Assembly (NCBI GenBank): GCA_028679405.1
Contig: JAJRBP010000287.1
Location: 1 to 20,890, forward strand
Direction: 5' to 3'
Length of the DNA: 20,890 bases
From: Methanoregulaceae archaeon
GTDB taxonomy: Archaea > Halobacteriota > Methanomicrobia > Methanomicrobiales > Methanospirillaceae
In this document: piece after piece, positions 14,796 to 20,890 of the stretch
How positions within the stretch are numbered: the first letter of the stretch is position 1
Layout: each line of letters opens with the position of its first letter
Position numbers and translations under genes: made by a program
The notes under the pieces: generated by a model
Told to the model about the DNA's origin: nothing
Databases searched by the model: none
The model's input: the letters and a program-made list of their open reading frames with translations, nothing else

Positions 14796-14830
14796 GCTTA
14801 GGAGGTCACCGGACTGGCACATTAAGCCTG

Positions 14831-14842
14831 TGAATATATTCA
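14831..14842. promoter_or_regulatory. Perfect 12-bp palindrome in a divergent promoter region
   Basis: TGAATATATTCA is a perfect palindrome between the pyrophosphorylase start (14795, minus) and the membrane-protein start (14881, plus). It could be a box A for the minus gene or an operator. A further box A candidate, TTATACAA on the plus strand (14857-14864; TTGTATAAG on the minus), lies 20 bases before the 14881 ATG. Confidence 0.4.
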
Positions 14843-14880
14843 TCACAGAACCCCGCTTATACAATAGCTTGGAACTTGTG

Positions 14881-15729
14881 ATGAGTGCTGATGGCAGTCA
14901 GTCGGACAGGGAGAAGACAGACCGGTGGATCACCTGGCTGATTCCTGGCGTCGCATTCGGGGGCCTCGCAATGGGAATCGGCCTGCAGACAACCGGCGTA
15001 ATACCCGATGCCGGTGAGTTCTGGTACGGCTCTTTCCTCGGGTCGCTCCTCCTCGGTTACCTCGCCTGGCGGAAGCCGAGGAAGGACATCGTCTCACTGT
15101 GCGGCCCGTTATTCGGGATTCTCATCTTCGTGATCCCGCTCGAGAACCGGCCCAGCATTCTCCTCCAGTTTCTCTTTGCGGTGAGCATCAGCGCACTTGT
15201 GATCCGCCTGAACCGGCGTTTCAGCGATCCGCCCCCACGGAAAGGAGTTGTCGATCCTATGGAACAATACCTGGATGAATACATGGAAAGGATGAGACCG
15301 ATGTACAAGGGCGTCTCCGGACAAACCGCACACGAGGTCGCATCCGTCTTTCTCTCGTTCAAGTTCGGCCTTTATGAGAATGTGATCTCGGAAGCAGACG
15401 GCGCGGTCTCTCTCCTCGGGGACGGCGAGGCCGGTTCGGTGCTGAAGAAGGCTCTCCGGATCATCAGGGAACGTGCGGTGAACCTGCGCGACTCCAACGT
15501 GTCAAAGGTGACCGATCTCAGCTTCACCGCAGAAGAAATCCCGTATCTCGCTATCGCCGTTCCCGAATCTGCGATTGAGGACCGTGAGACCCTGCAGCTC
15601 CATAACGCCCTCGTCCTCGCCTACACCGTCTCGTACCTCTACTCTCCCGACGACGAGCTGGCCCTCGAGGAGCACAGGAAATACGTGATCGGCATCCTCA
15701 CCTCTTACCGGAAAGAGATGGGCCTCTGA
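14881..15729 (+). CDS. Four-helix membrane protein of unknown function
   Basis: This is a 282-residue protein not assigned to a family. After a polar N-terminus (1-14) come four predicted transmembrane helices (about 16-40, 47-63, 70-87 and 92-110), with basic residues (RKPRK, RLNRRF) on the presumed cytosolic side. A soluble, largely helical C-terminal domain (about 118-282) follows, with charged stretches (KKALRIIRERAVNLRD) and a hydrophobic patch (IPYLAIAVPESAI). The ATG at 14881 is preferred because upstream in-frame codons run into the opposite gene's coding sequence. A box A-like TTATACAA at 14857-14864 suggests a leaderless mRNA. A role in the envelope is plausible but unproven. Confidence 0.8.
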   Translation: MSADGSQSDREKTDRWITWLIPGVAFGGLAMGIGLQTTGVIPDAGEFWYGSFLGSLLLGYLAWRKPRKDIVSLCGPLFGILIFVIPLENRPSILLQFLFAVSISALVIRLNRRFSDPPPRKGVVDPMEQYLDEYMERMRPMYKGVSGQTAHEVASVFLSFKFGLYENVISEADGAVSLLGDGEAGSVLKKALRIIRERAVNLRDSNVSKVTDLSFTAEEIPYLAIAVPESAIEDRETLQLHNALVLAYTVSYLYSPDDELALEEHRKYVIGILTSYRKEMGL

Positions 15730-15735
15730 TTTTTT
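15730..15735 (+). terminator. T-run after the membrane-protein gene
   Basis: Six T bases directly follow the TGA stop (15727-15729), a likely archaeal terminator. Confidence 0.4.
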
Positions 15736-15771
15736 CAAAGGTTGATTGTACCGCAATGTTAAACCGCTGAC

Positions 15772-15825
15772 TGTCCCTCCATCGCCAGGCTGGACCAGCC
15801 GGACATGCCCGCGTATGGTACGCGG
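15772..15825 (+). other. Adjacent perfect hairpins in the intergenic region
   Basis: This is part of the 15730-16003 gap. GGCTG-GAC-CAGCC (15788-15800) is enclosed by TGTCC (15772-15776) and GGACA (15801-15805). Next to it, CCGCGTA-TGG-TACGCGG (15809-15825) is a perfect seven-pair stem with a three-base loop. No T-run follows. It could be a structured RNA, a decayed element or a regulatory site. No homology is recognised. Confidence 0.45.
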
Positions 15826-15882
15826 TTCTGCCATTCATTGATCCTTCGGGTTCAGAGCTGTACCCCTTAAGTTCGCAACATC

Positions 15883-15890
15883 TTTATATA
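15883..15890 (+). promoter_or_regulatory. Box A of the PKD gene pair
   Basis: The plus strand reads TTTATATA, a strong archaeal box A. Transcription near 15912-15916 would give a leader of about 90 bases before the ATG at 16004, long enough to contain the small ORF at 15966. Confidence 0.65.
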
Positions 15891-15965
15891 GGATCGTACT
15901 GCTACACTCTGGTTACCAACCACGTGTACGGTGCGATCCCTGAACTTGGAAACAAGGTGGCAAAA

Positions 15966-16022
15966 ATGGACGAGAGGATCGCGTGCGTGCGGGAGGAATG
16001 TGCATGCCTGAAAAAAGATTAA
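15966..16022 (+). CDS. Possible 18-codon upstream ORF with CX4CXC cysteines
   Basis: An ATG preceded by AAGGTGG (five bases spacing) opens an 18-codon frame ending at TAA (16020-16022). The peptide has the sequence MDERIACVREECACLKKD, with cysteines at 7, 12 and 14. It overlaps the start of the PKD gene (16004) by 19 bases in another frame, so ribosomes could be handed on. If read from the GTG at 15924 it is 32 residues with a heptad pattern of hydrophobic residues (positions 8, 12, 15, 19, 22, 26 and 29), suggesting a short coiled coil. Function, expression and even reality are unproven; it may be the remnant of a longer gene. Confidence 0.35.
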   Translation: MDERIACVREECACLKKD

Positions 16023-17659
16023 TTCGACTGTTAGGTCTCATACTACTGTTCCTGATTTGCGTATCAGTCTCGATAGTAATTGCTGAACCAGCGGCTCTGA
16101 GGTCAAACATACGGGATCCCGCTTATACTGTTCTTGAAACGACTGCGGAAGAACAGAATAATTTCCGAGCGAATTTCCGCACGACAAATGCGATCGAGGG
16201 GTCGCCGGACATTCTTGTGTTTTCGTCCGAGATCAGACCCGATTTTGTCAACAGCTCACCACTCGTAGCATTGAGAAATCTCGATCTCGAGTATAATGCG
16301 ACATCTGATGCGTACGTCTTCCAGACCCGTCTCACAAGCGGACTATGGGACCTGATAATCTTTGATGAGGAGGCTATCGGACCCTACGACGGAGTATATA
16401 ACTCCATTGCCGATTTCATCAACACGACAGACGGGAAGGCCATCGTTGTTACTTCAGCCATGGATCTGGTACCCGGACACCGGCTTTGGTCAACTATGGA
16501 GACTGAATATGAAGGGCATGTCCCGGTGAACGAGCCAGGCCCTGTCCCACCGAAAGCCATGTACCTCTGGAACCCGGCACATCCGATATTTACTGATCCA
16601 AACCTGATATCCAGTCCTGTACTCTATGGAAATGATTCCGAGTACTTTATTGATGCATTTCTGGTTGAACCCCTGACGGGGGGATATGCCATCTGTGGGA
16701 ACACCTCCTTCCGGATGGATGATATGGCACATATCATTGTGAGCAACAATACGAGAACAATTTTCAATGGAGTCCTTCCCGGTTCGATGAATGCGACCCA
16801 GGCCGGCCAGGATAAACCTGTCCGGGTCAACCTCTGGGAGAACGAGATCACCTTCCTGCTCGGTGAGGAGCCCGAACCGATCGAGGCTGAGTTTTCAGGT
16901 TCCCCCCGTAACGGGACCGTCCCCCTCACCGTCCAGTTCAGCGACGAATCTACCGGAAATATGTCTCCAGACACCTGGTTCTGGACATTCGGTGACGATA
17001 CGAACTCGACCGAGCAGAACCCCCTCCACACCTATGACGAACCGGGCCTGTACACCGTGAGCCTCACCGTCACTGCCGGGACCTCATCCGACACGGAGAC
17101 CAAGGAGGACTACATCAATGCAACGTCTGCACCGGTGGGCAACGCCACGATCCACCTCTCAACGGGCTGGAACTATGTCTCGACACCGAGGGTCCTTGCG
17201 CCCGGATTGAACAATGCATCGGCTGTCTTCGGGGACGTCGATACCGGTGGGCGATCGCTCTTCATGTACGACGCGACGATCCGGACGTGGGTCCAGGTGA
17301 CCGAAGGCACCATCATCAGGCCCCTCGACGCTCTCTGGGTCTACTCGGTCGAACCGGAAGATGTCCAGCTGTTCTTCGATCCCGAACCGGTTGCCACACC
17401 CCCGTCCAAGATGCTCGCCCAGGGCTGGAACGCGATCGGCTTCTCGGACACCGAACCTGCGTCTGCACATGATACGTTGCTCTCAGTGATCGACAAGTGG
17501 GTGTACGCGATCGGGTTCGATGCATCCCTCCAGGACTATGAGACATCCATCGCAAACGGCGGAAGCCCGCCCCACGAGGATACCCGCAACATGTTCCCGA
17601 CGAAGGGCTACTGGCTGTACATGACCGCACCCGGCGAACTGAGCGCTATCGGGATTTAA
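16004..17659 (+). CDS. Exported surface protein with one PKD domain
   Basis: This is a 551-residue secreted or cell-wall protein. The N-terminus has basic residues and a hydrophobic stretch (RLLGLILLFLICVSVSIVIA, about 8-27), a signal peptide or anchor. Residues about 30-285 form a domain with alternating strands (DILVFSSE, LWDLIIFDEE, KAIVVTSAMD, GGYAICGNTS) that resembles a class I amidotransferase-like Rossmann fold, though no catalytic Cys-His-Glu triad was identified. One PKD domain follows (about 294-376; FWTFGDDTNSTEQNP). Residues 380-551 contain two segments with GWN (GWNYVSTP, GWNAIGFS) typical of archaeal surface proteins. The start at 16004 has GGAGG seven bases upstream. Many N-x-S/T sequons are present. 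Confidence 0.85.
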   Translation: MPEKRLIRLLGLILLFLICVSVSIVIAEPAALRSNIRDPAYTVLETTAEEQNNFRANFRTTNAIEGSPDILVFSSEIRPDFVNSSPLVALRNLDLEYNATSDAYVFQTRLTSGLWDLIIFDEEAIGPYDGVYNSIADFINTTDGKAIVVTSAMDLVPGHRLWSTMETEYEGHVPVNEPGPVPPKAMYLWNPAHPIFTDPNLISSPVLYGNDSEYFIDAFLVEPLTGGYAICGNTSFRMDDMAHIIVSNNTRTIFNGVLPGSMNATQAGQDKPVRVNLWENEITFLLGEEPEPIEAEFSGSPRNGTVPLTVQFSDESTGNMSPDTWFWTFGDDTNSTEQNPLHTYDEPGLYTVSLTVTAGTSSDTETKEDYINATSAPVGNATIHLSTGWNYVSTPRVLAPGLNNASAVFGDVDTGGRSLFMYDATIRTWVQVTEGTIIRPLDALWVYSVEPEDVQLFFDPEPVATPPSKMLAQGWNAIGFSDTEPASAHDTLLSVIDKWVYAIGFDASLQDYETSIANGGSPPHEDTRNMFPTKGYWLYMTAPGELSAIGI

Positions 17660-17669
17660 GGAGCTGACT

Positions 17670-20117
17670 ATGAAGAAAAAAATACTTTTACTCATATTTG
17701 CGTGCACAATTCTCTTCGGAATAGCGAGCGCACAGGGGATTCCCCCCAATCCCGAAGAGTTTTACGGCAGCCTCACTCTCAACGGAACTCCGGCGCCTGC
17801 CGGAACATATGTGGTCGCGCTCATCAACGGTACCGACCACGGAAACCTCACCACGACGACAGCCGGTTTCTATGGCTGGGACGGACAAGGCACAGGCCCT
17901 GGTTCCTTCGAGACCAAACTGGTGGTCAGGGTCACCGAAGAAGAATTCCAGGTTAACACCCACCCTACGATCTCCTTCACTGTGAACGGAATCGCCTCTG
18001 AACAGACCGCGGCCTTCCAGTCGAGGGGACTCGTCCGGCTGAACCTGACTGCCGGGGAAGAAGAGCCCGTGGCGCCGGTTGCGAATTTCTCGGCCAACAG
18101 GACTTCCGGACCGGAGCCTCTCGCGGTGAAGTTCACCGATCTCTCGACCGGAACCCCGCCGCTTACCTGGCTCTGGGATTTCGGCGATGACGGGACCTCG
18201 ACCGAGCAGAACCCGGTTCATGTCTACATTGACGAAGGGCTCTACACGGTAAGCCTGACCGTCACGAACGAGGCCGGCTCTGACACCGAGATCAAGACCG
18301 GTTACATCAACGTCACCGAAGAGGCTGTCCCGCCTGTTGCGGACTTCACCGCCGAGCCGAGGAATGGCACCATCCCGTTGACCGTCCATTTCACCGACCT
18401 CTCGACCGGAACCCCGCCGCTTACCTGGCTCTGGGATTTCGGCGATGACGGGACCTCGACCGAGCAGAACCCGGTTCATGTCTATTCTGCTGAAGGCATG
18501 TACACGGTGAGCCTGACAGTCACGAACGAGGCCGGGTCCGACACCGAGACCAAGACTGATTACATCAACGCCACCGAGGAAATTATCCCGCCAGTTGCGG
18601 ACTTCACCGCCGAACCAAGGAACGGCACCGAACCGCTCACCGTCGAGTTCACGGACCTCTCGACCGGAACCCCGCCGCTTACCTGGTTCTGGGATTTCGG
18701 CGATGACGAGACCTCTGACGAGCAGAACCCGGTTCACGTGTATGCCGCCGAAGGGCTCTACACGGTAAGCCTGACCGTGACCAACGAGGCCGGGTCAGAT
18801 ACTGAGACCAAGACCGATTACATCAACGTCACCGAGGAGGCTATCCCCCCAGTTGCGGACTTCTCCGCCGAACCAAGGAACGGCACCGCACCACTCACCG
18901 TCGAGTTCACCGACCTCTCGACCGGGACCCCGCCGCTTACATGGCTCTGGGATTTCGGCGATGACACGAATTCGACCGAACAGGACCCTGTTCATATATA
19001 TGCCGCCGAAGGGCTCTACACTGTGAGCCTCACCGTCACGAACGAAGCCGGGTCCGATACCGAGATTAAGACCGATTACATCAACGTCACGGAGGAAATT
19101 ATCCCGCCCGATGCGGACTTCACCGCCGAACCAAGGAACGGCACCGCACCGCTCGCCGTCGAGTTCACGGACCTCTCGACTGGAACGCCGCCGCTTACCT
19201 GGCTCTGGGATTTCGGAGATGACGGGACCTCGACCGAGGAGAACCCGGTTCATGTGTATACCTCCGAAGGGCTCTACACGGTAAGCCTGACGGTCACGAA
19301 CGAAGCCGGGTCCGACACCGAGACCAAGACCGATTACATCAACGTTACCGGGGAAATTATCCCGCCCGATGCGGACTTCACCGCGAATGTCACCCAGGGC
19401 AGCAAGCCCCTGACGGTTGCGTTCACCGACGAGTCGACCGGTACGATGCCGCTGACCTACCTCTGGAGCTTCGGTGACGGGACGACCTCGACCCTGAAGA
19501 ACCCGGTCCACACTTACACGAACTCAGCCACGTATTCGGTGAGCCTGACGGTCACGAACGAGGCCGGGTCCGACACCGAGACCAAGACCGATTACATCAA
19601 GGTGACGAACAAGGGGCTGCTTGCCATGTTCACGGGCGAGCCGTTGAGCGGGGTTGCTCCCCTGCTGGTCCAGTTCACCGACCTGTCTTCAGGGAACCCG
19701 ATCTACCGCAGGTGGTCGTTCGGTGACACACCGTTCTTCTCTACCGTCACGAACCCGGTCCACACCTACACGAAGAGCGGGACTTTCAACGTCACCCTCT
19801 GGGTGATGAACTTCGACGGGACGAGCACTGCGACGAAGACCGACTATGTCACTGTGACTGCCAAGCCGAAGGCGGCTTTCTCGGCAGACACGAGCTTCGG
19901 GCTCCCACCGCTGACCGTCCACTTCACCGATCTCTCGACCGAGTCCCCGACCACGTGGGCCTGGGACTTCGGGGACGGGACAACTTCGAACGTGAAGAAC
20001 CCGGTGCACGTGTACGATGACCCGGGTAGCTACACCGTGAAACTCACGGTATCCAACTCCGCAGGGAGCAGCTCGGTGACGAAGACCGATTACGTCGTCG
20101 TCCCGCTGTTCAGGTAA
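17670..20117 (+). CDS. Exported protein with eight PKD domains
   Basis: This 815-residue protein starts with a signal peptide (MKKKILLLIFACTILFGIASA, cleavage probably after Ala21). A beta-rich N-terminal domain (about 24-130, with PPNPEEFYGSLTLNGTPAPAG) is followed by eight PKD domains beginning near residues 138, 224, 310, 396, 482, 568, 652 and 735. Each carries the WDFGD-like core and a closing TVSLTVTNEAGSD strand. PKD domains mediate protein or carbohydrate contacts on the cell surface. No C-terminal membrane helix or sorting motif is present; the protein ends VVVPLFR, so it is either secreted or held non-covalently. GGAG lies six bases before the ATG, ten bases after the previous gene, indicating co-translation. 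Confidence 0.95.
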   Translation: MKKKILLLIFACTILFGIASAQGIPPNPEEFYGSLTLNGTPAPAGTYVVALINGTDHGNLTTTTAGFYGWDGQGTGPGSFETKLVVRVTEEEFQVNTHPTISFTVNGIASEQTAAFQSRGLVRLNLTAGEEEPVAPVANFSANRTSGPEPLAVKFTDLSTGTPPLTWLWDFGDDGTSTEQNPVHVYIDEGLYTVSLTVTNEAGSDTEIKTGYINVTEEAVPPVADFTAEPRNGTIPLTVHFTDLSTGTPPLTWLWDFGDDGTSTEQNPVHVYSAEGMYTVSLTVTNEAGSDTETKTDYINATEEIIPPVADFTAEPRNGTEPLTVEFTDLSTGTPPLTWFWDFGDDETSDEQNPVHVYAAEGLYTVSLTVTNEAGSDTETKTDYINVTEEAIPPVADFSAEPRNGTAPLTVEFTDLSTGTPPLTWLWDFGDDTNSTEQDPVHIYAAEGLYTVSLTVTNEAGSDTEIKTDYINVTEEIIPPDADFTAEPRNGTAPLAVEFTDLSTGTPPLTWLWDFGDDGTSTEENPVHVYTSEGLYTVSLTVTNEAGSDTETKTDYINVTGEIIPPDADFTANVTQGSKPLTVAFTDESTGTMPLTYLWSFGDGTTSTLKNPVHTYTNSATYSVSLTVTNEAGSDTETKTDYIKVTNKGLLAMFTGEPLSGVAPLLVQFTDLSSGNPIYRRWSFGDTPFFSTVTNPVHTYTKSGTFNVTLWVMNFDGTSTATKTDYVTVTAKPKAAFSADTSFGLPPLTVHFTDLSTESPTTWAWDFGDGTTSNVKNPVHVYDDPGSYTVKLTVSNSAGSSSVTKTDYVVVPLFR
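18083..19622 (+). repeat. Six tandem PKD-coding repeats of 258 bp
   Basis: Matching points occur at 18083, 18341, 18599, 18857, 19115 and 19373, an exact 258-base (86-codon) period. Units 1 and 2 are identical over about 86 bases from 18141 and 18399. The last two domains (from about 19626 and 19875) are diverged and shorter, by 84 and 83 codons of spacing. Confidence 0.9.
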
Positions 20118-20121
20118 AATC

Positions 20122-20151
20122 TTTTTTTTCCTGAATCCTGTCACTTTTTTT
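20122..20151 (+). terminator. Two T-runs after the PKD gene
   Basis: Runs of eight (20122-20129) and seven (20145-20151) T bases follow the TAA stop at 20115-20117, a strong archaeal terminator. Confidence 0.65.
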
Positions 20152-20193
20152 AAAAGCTTCCTCCAATCGGACGTCCTATCCTTTTGAAGACGA

Positions 20194-20261
20194 GCCCCGG
20201 GGCGTCAGGGACTTACGGGGTAACCGGCCCCGCCTTCTCTTTGTTGATGAAATGAGAGAAG
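20194..20261 (+). other. GC-rich foldable intergenic segment
   Basis: The 20118-20333 gap holds a palindrome GCCCCGGGGC (20194-20203), a possible stem CGGGGC/GCCCCG (20198-20203 with 20227-20232) and a perfect stem CTTCTCT/AGAGAAG (20234-20240 with 20255-20261). It lies between the T-run terminators and the next box A. No known RNA family is recognised. Confidence 0.3.
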
Positions 20262-20290
20262 AATCTCACTGCTTGAATCAAAAGGATACA

Positions 20291-20297
20291 TTTATAT
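20291..20297 (+). promoter_or_regulatory. Box A for the repeat protein at the right edge
   Basis: The plus strand reads TTTATAT, about 40 bases before the ATG at 20334. A ribosome-binding AGGTGA (20323-20328) lies five bases before the ATG, so transcription would start near 20320 with a short leader. Confidence 0.55.
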
Positions 20298-20333
20298 CGT
20301 CATTCTTTTAATTCTCAAGCGTAGGTGAGTTAA

Positions 20334-20890
20334 ATGAAACAACTACCTCTCTTTATCGCCCTCTGTATACTGTGTGCGCTCGTTCCCCCGGCGTGCGCAG
20401 CGGACGGGGGGTTTTTGGGTCCGGGATCGTCAGGCGTCTCTATTGTCGCTGCGGCCGCCTCGAGCGACACACTCTATGCGAATCCTGCAGCGATGAGCGT
20501 TGAACAACTTGCGAGAGCAAACCTCCTGAAGGGAAAGGCTATCTCGATGGCGGAGTTCGTCCAGCAGGTGTATCCGAGGTCATGGGATTTGCTCAGCGTC
20601 GCACAGAAGGCAGCCCTTGCCGCGAAGATGATGGACTGGAGCAGGGCGGATGCGTTCTATATATTCCGGCTCGGCAGTAGCCAGGACGACACGAACCCAA
20701 GCACGAGCGTCGCCTCCCTGGTCTTTGACTCCTCGCTCATGACCGATCTCCAGAGGTCCCAGGCCGAATCGCTGAGGGGAGAGAACATCACGATGGGCCA
20801 GTTCATCTCGACGGTGTACCCGTCGTCGTGGGCCACTCTCTCGAATGTCTACAGGACAGCATACAACCAGAAGATGATGGACTGGAGCCA
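20334..20890 (+). CDS. Exported protein with 82-residue repeats, partial, 3' end outside window
   Basis: This open frame of 185 codons runs off the right edge. It starts with a signal peptide (MKQLPLFIALCILCALVPPA and a likely cleavage after CAA, near residue 23). Residues about 48-100 and 130-182 are two copies of a unit that aligns without gaps: both contain a phrase of the type ISMAEFVQQVYPRSW / ITMGQFISTVYPSSW and end in KMMDWS. The copies are spaced 82 codons (246 bases). The segment between them includes YIFRLGSSQDDTNPS. I do not recognise the family. The start is fixed by the ribosome-binding site and signal peptide. Confidence 0.8.
   Translation, partial: MKQLPLFIALCILCALVPPACAADGGFLGPGSSGVSIVAAAASSDTLYANPAAMSVEQLARANLLKGKAISMAEFVQQVYPRSWDLLSVAQKAALAAKMMDWSRADAFYIFRLGSSQDDTNPSTSVASLVFDSSLMTDLQRSQAESLRGENITMGQFISTVYPSSWATLSNVYRTAYNQKMMDWS

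Noticed and set aside
15502..15834. 110-codon minus-strand open frame spanning the end of the membrane-protein gene
   Set aside because: It is mostly antisense to coding sequence, has no promoter or ribosome-binding site, and shows no recognisable domain.
15730..16003. tRNA-like segment suggested by hairpins and a GGTTC motif
   Set aside because: No cloverleaf, anticodon arm or acceptor stem can be formed; the hairpins have three-base loops.
17688..19511. Long minus-strand open frames (17688-18737, 18795-19511) opposite the PKD repeats
   Set aside because: They repeat with the same 258-bp period as the PKD gene and are its antisense; no start signals or promoter were seen.
18083..19622. Tandem repeats considered as a CRISPR array
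   Set aside because: The units are 258 bp, coding and in frame, with no short-repeat/unique-spacer structure.

Overview
The window looks like a chromosomal segment of a GC-rich methanogenic archaeon, most likely of the order Methanomicrobiales. This is inferred from archaeal-only genes (S19e, L39e, L31e, L18a/LX, aIF6, prefoldin alpha, PDCD5, Rpp21, DUF371, an HVO_0476-type zinc-ribbon protein), from TATA-like box A promoters with T-run terminators, and from exported PKD-repeat proteins of the kind common in that order. The species cannot be named from sequence alone. No tRNA, rRNA, CRISPR array, insertion sequence or integrase was seen.

Positions 1-7665, all minus strand, hold a compact information-processing block. 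Read in the direction of transcription it runs: CNNM/CorC-type membrane protein, purN, RNase P subunit Rpp21, a YhbY/CRM RNA-binding protein, then S19e, PDCD5, a PP-loop ATPase, L39e, L31e, aIF6, L18a/LX, prefoldin alpha, FtsY and SRP54 (cut by the left edge). Many of these genes overlap by a few bases, so S19e to SRP54 probably forms one operon linking 60S-like subunit assembly (aIF6, L31e, L39e), nascent-chain folding (prefoldin) and co-translational membrane targeting (FtsY, SRP54). Its likely promoter is at 4995-5002, and the short leader can fold into a bulged hairpin.

Positions 7761-14864 are a mixed housekeeping region: a sugar-isomerase-like TIM barrel (minus) divergent from xseA-xseB (exonuclease VII, plus); DUF371 (minus) divergent from a zinc-ribbon protein (plus); a thioredoxin-like protein and a membrane-anchored FKBP (minus); hsp20 (plus), whose Shine-Dalgarno sequence sits inside a small hairpin; a CBS-CBS-ParB-like fusion (plus); and a nucleotide-sugar pyrophosphorylase (minus). 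Two convergent pairs end on overlapping or abutting stop codons.

Positions 14881-20890 (plus) encode cell-envelope proteins: a four-helix membrane protein, an exported protein with one PKD domain, an exported protein with eight PKD domains built from 258-bp tandem repeats, and the start of an exported protein with an 82-residue repeat that runs off the right edge. A possible 18-codon upstream ORF overlaps the start of the first PKD gene, and the intergenic region before it contains two tight hairpins.

The most interesting leads are the possible RNA thermometer in front of hsp20, the hairpin leader of the S19e operon, the PP-loop ATPase of unknown substrate in the ribosomal operon, the CBS-ParB fusion, the small ORF before the PKD pair, and the unrecognised repeat protein at the right edge.
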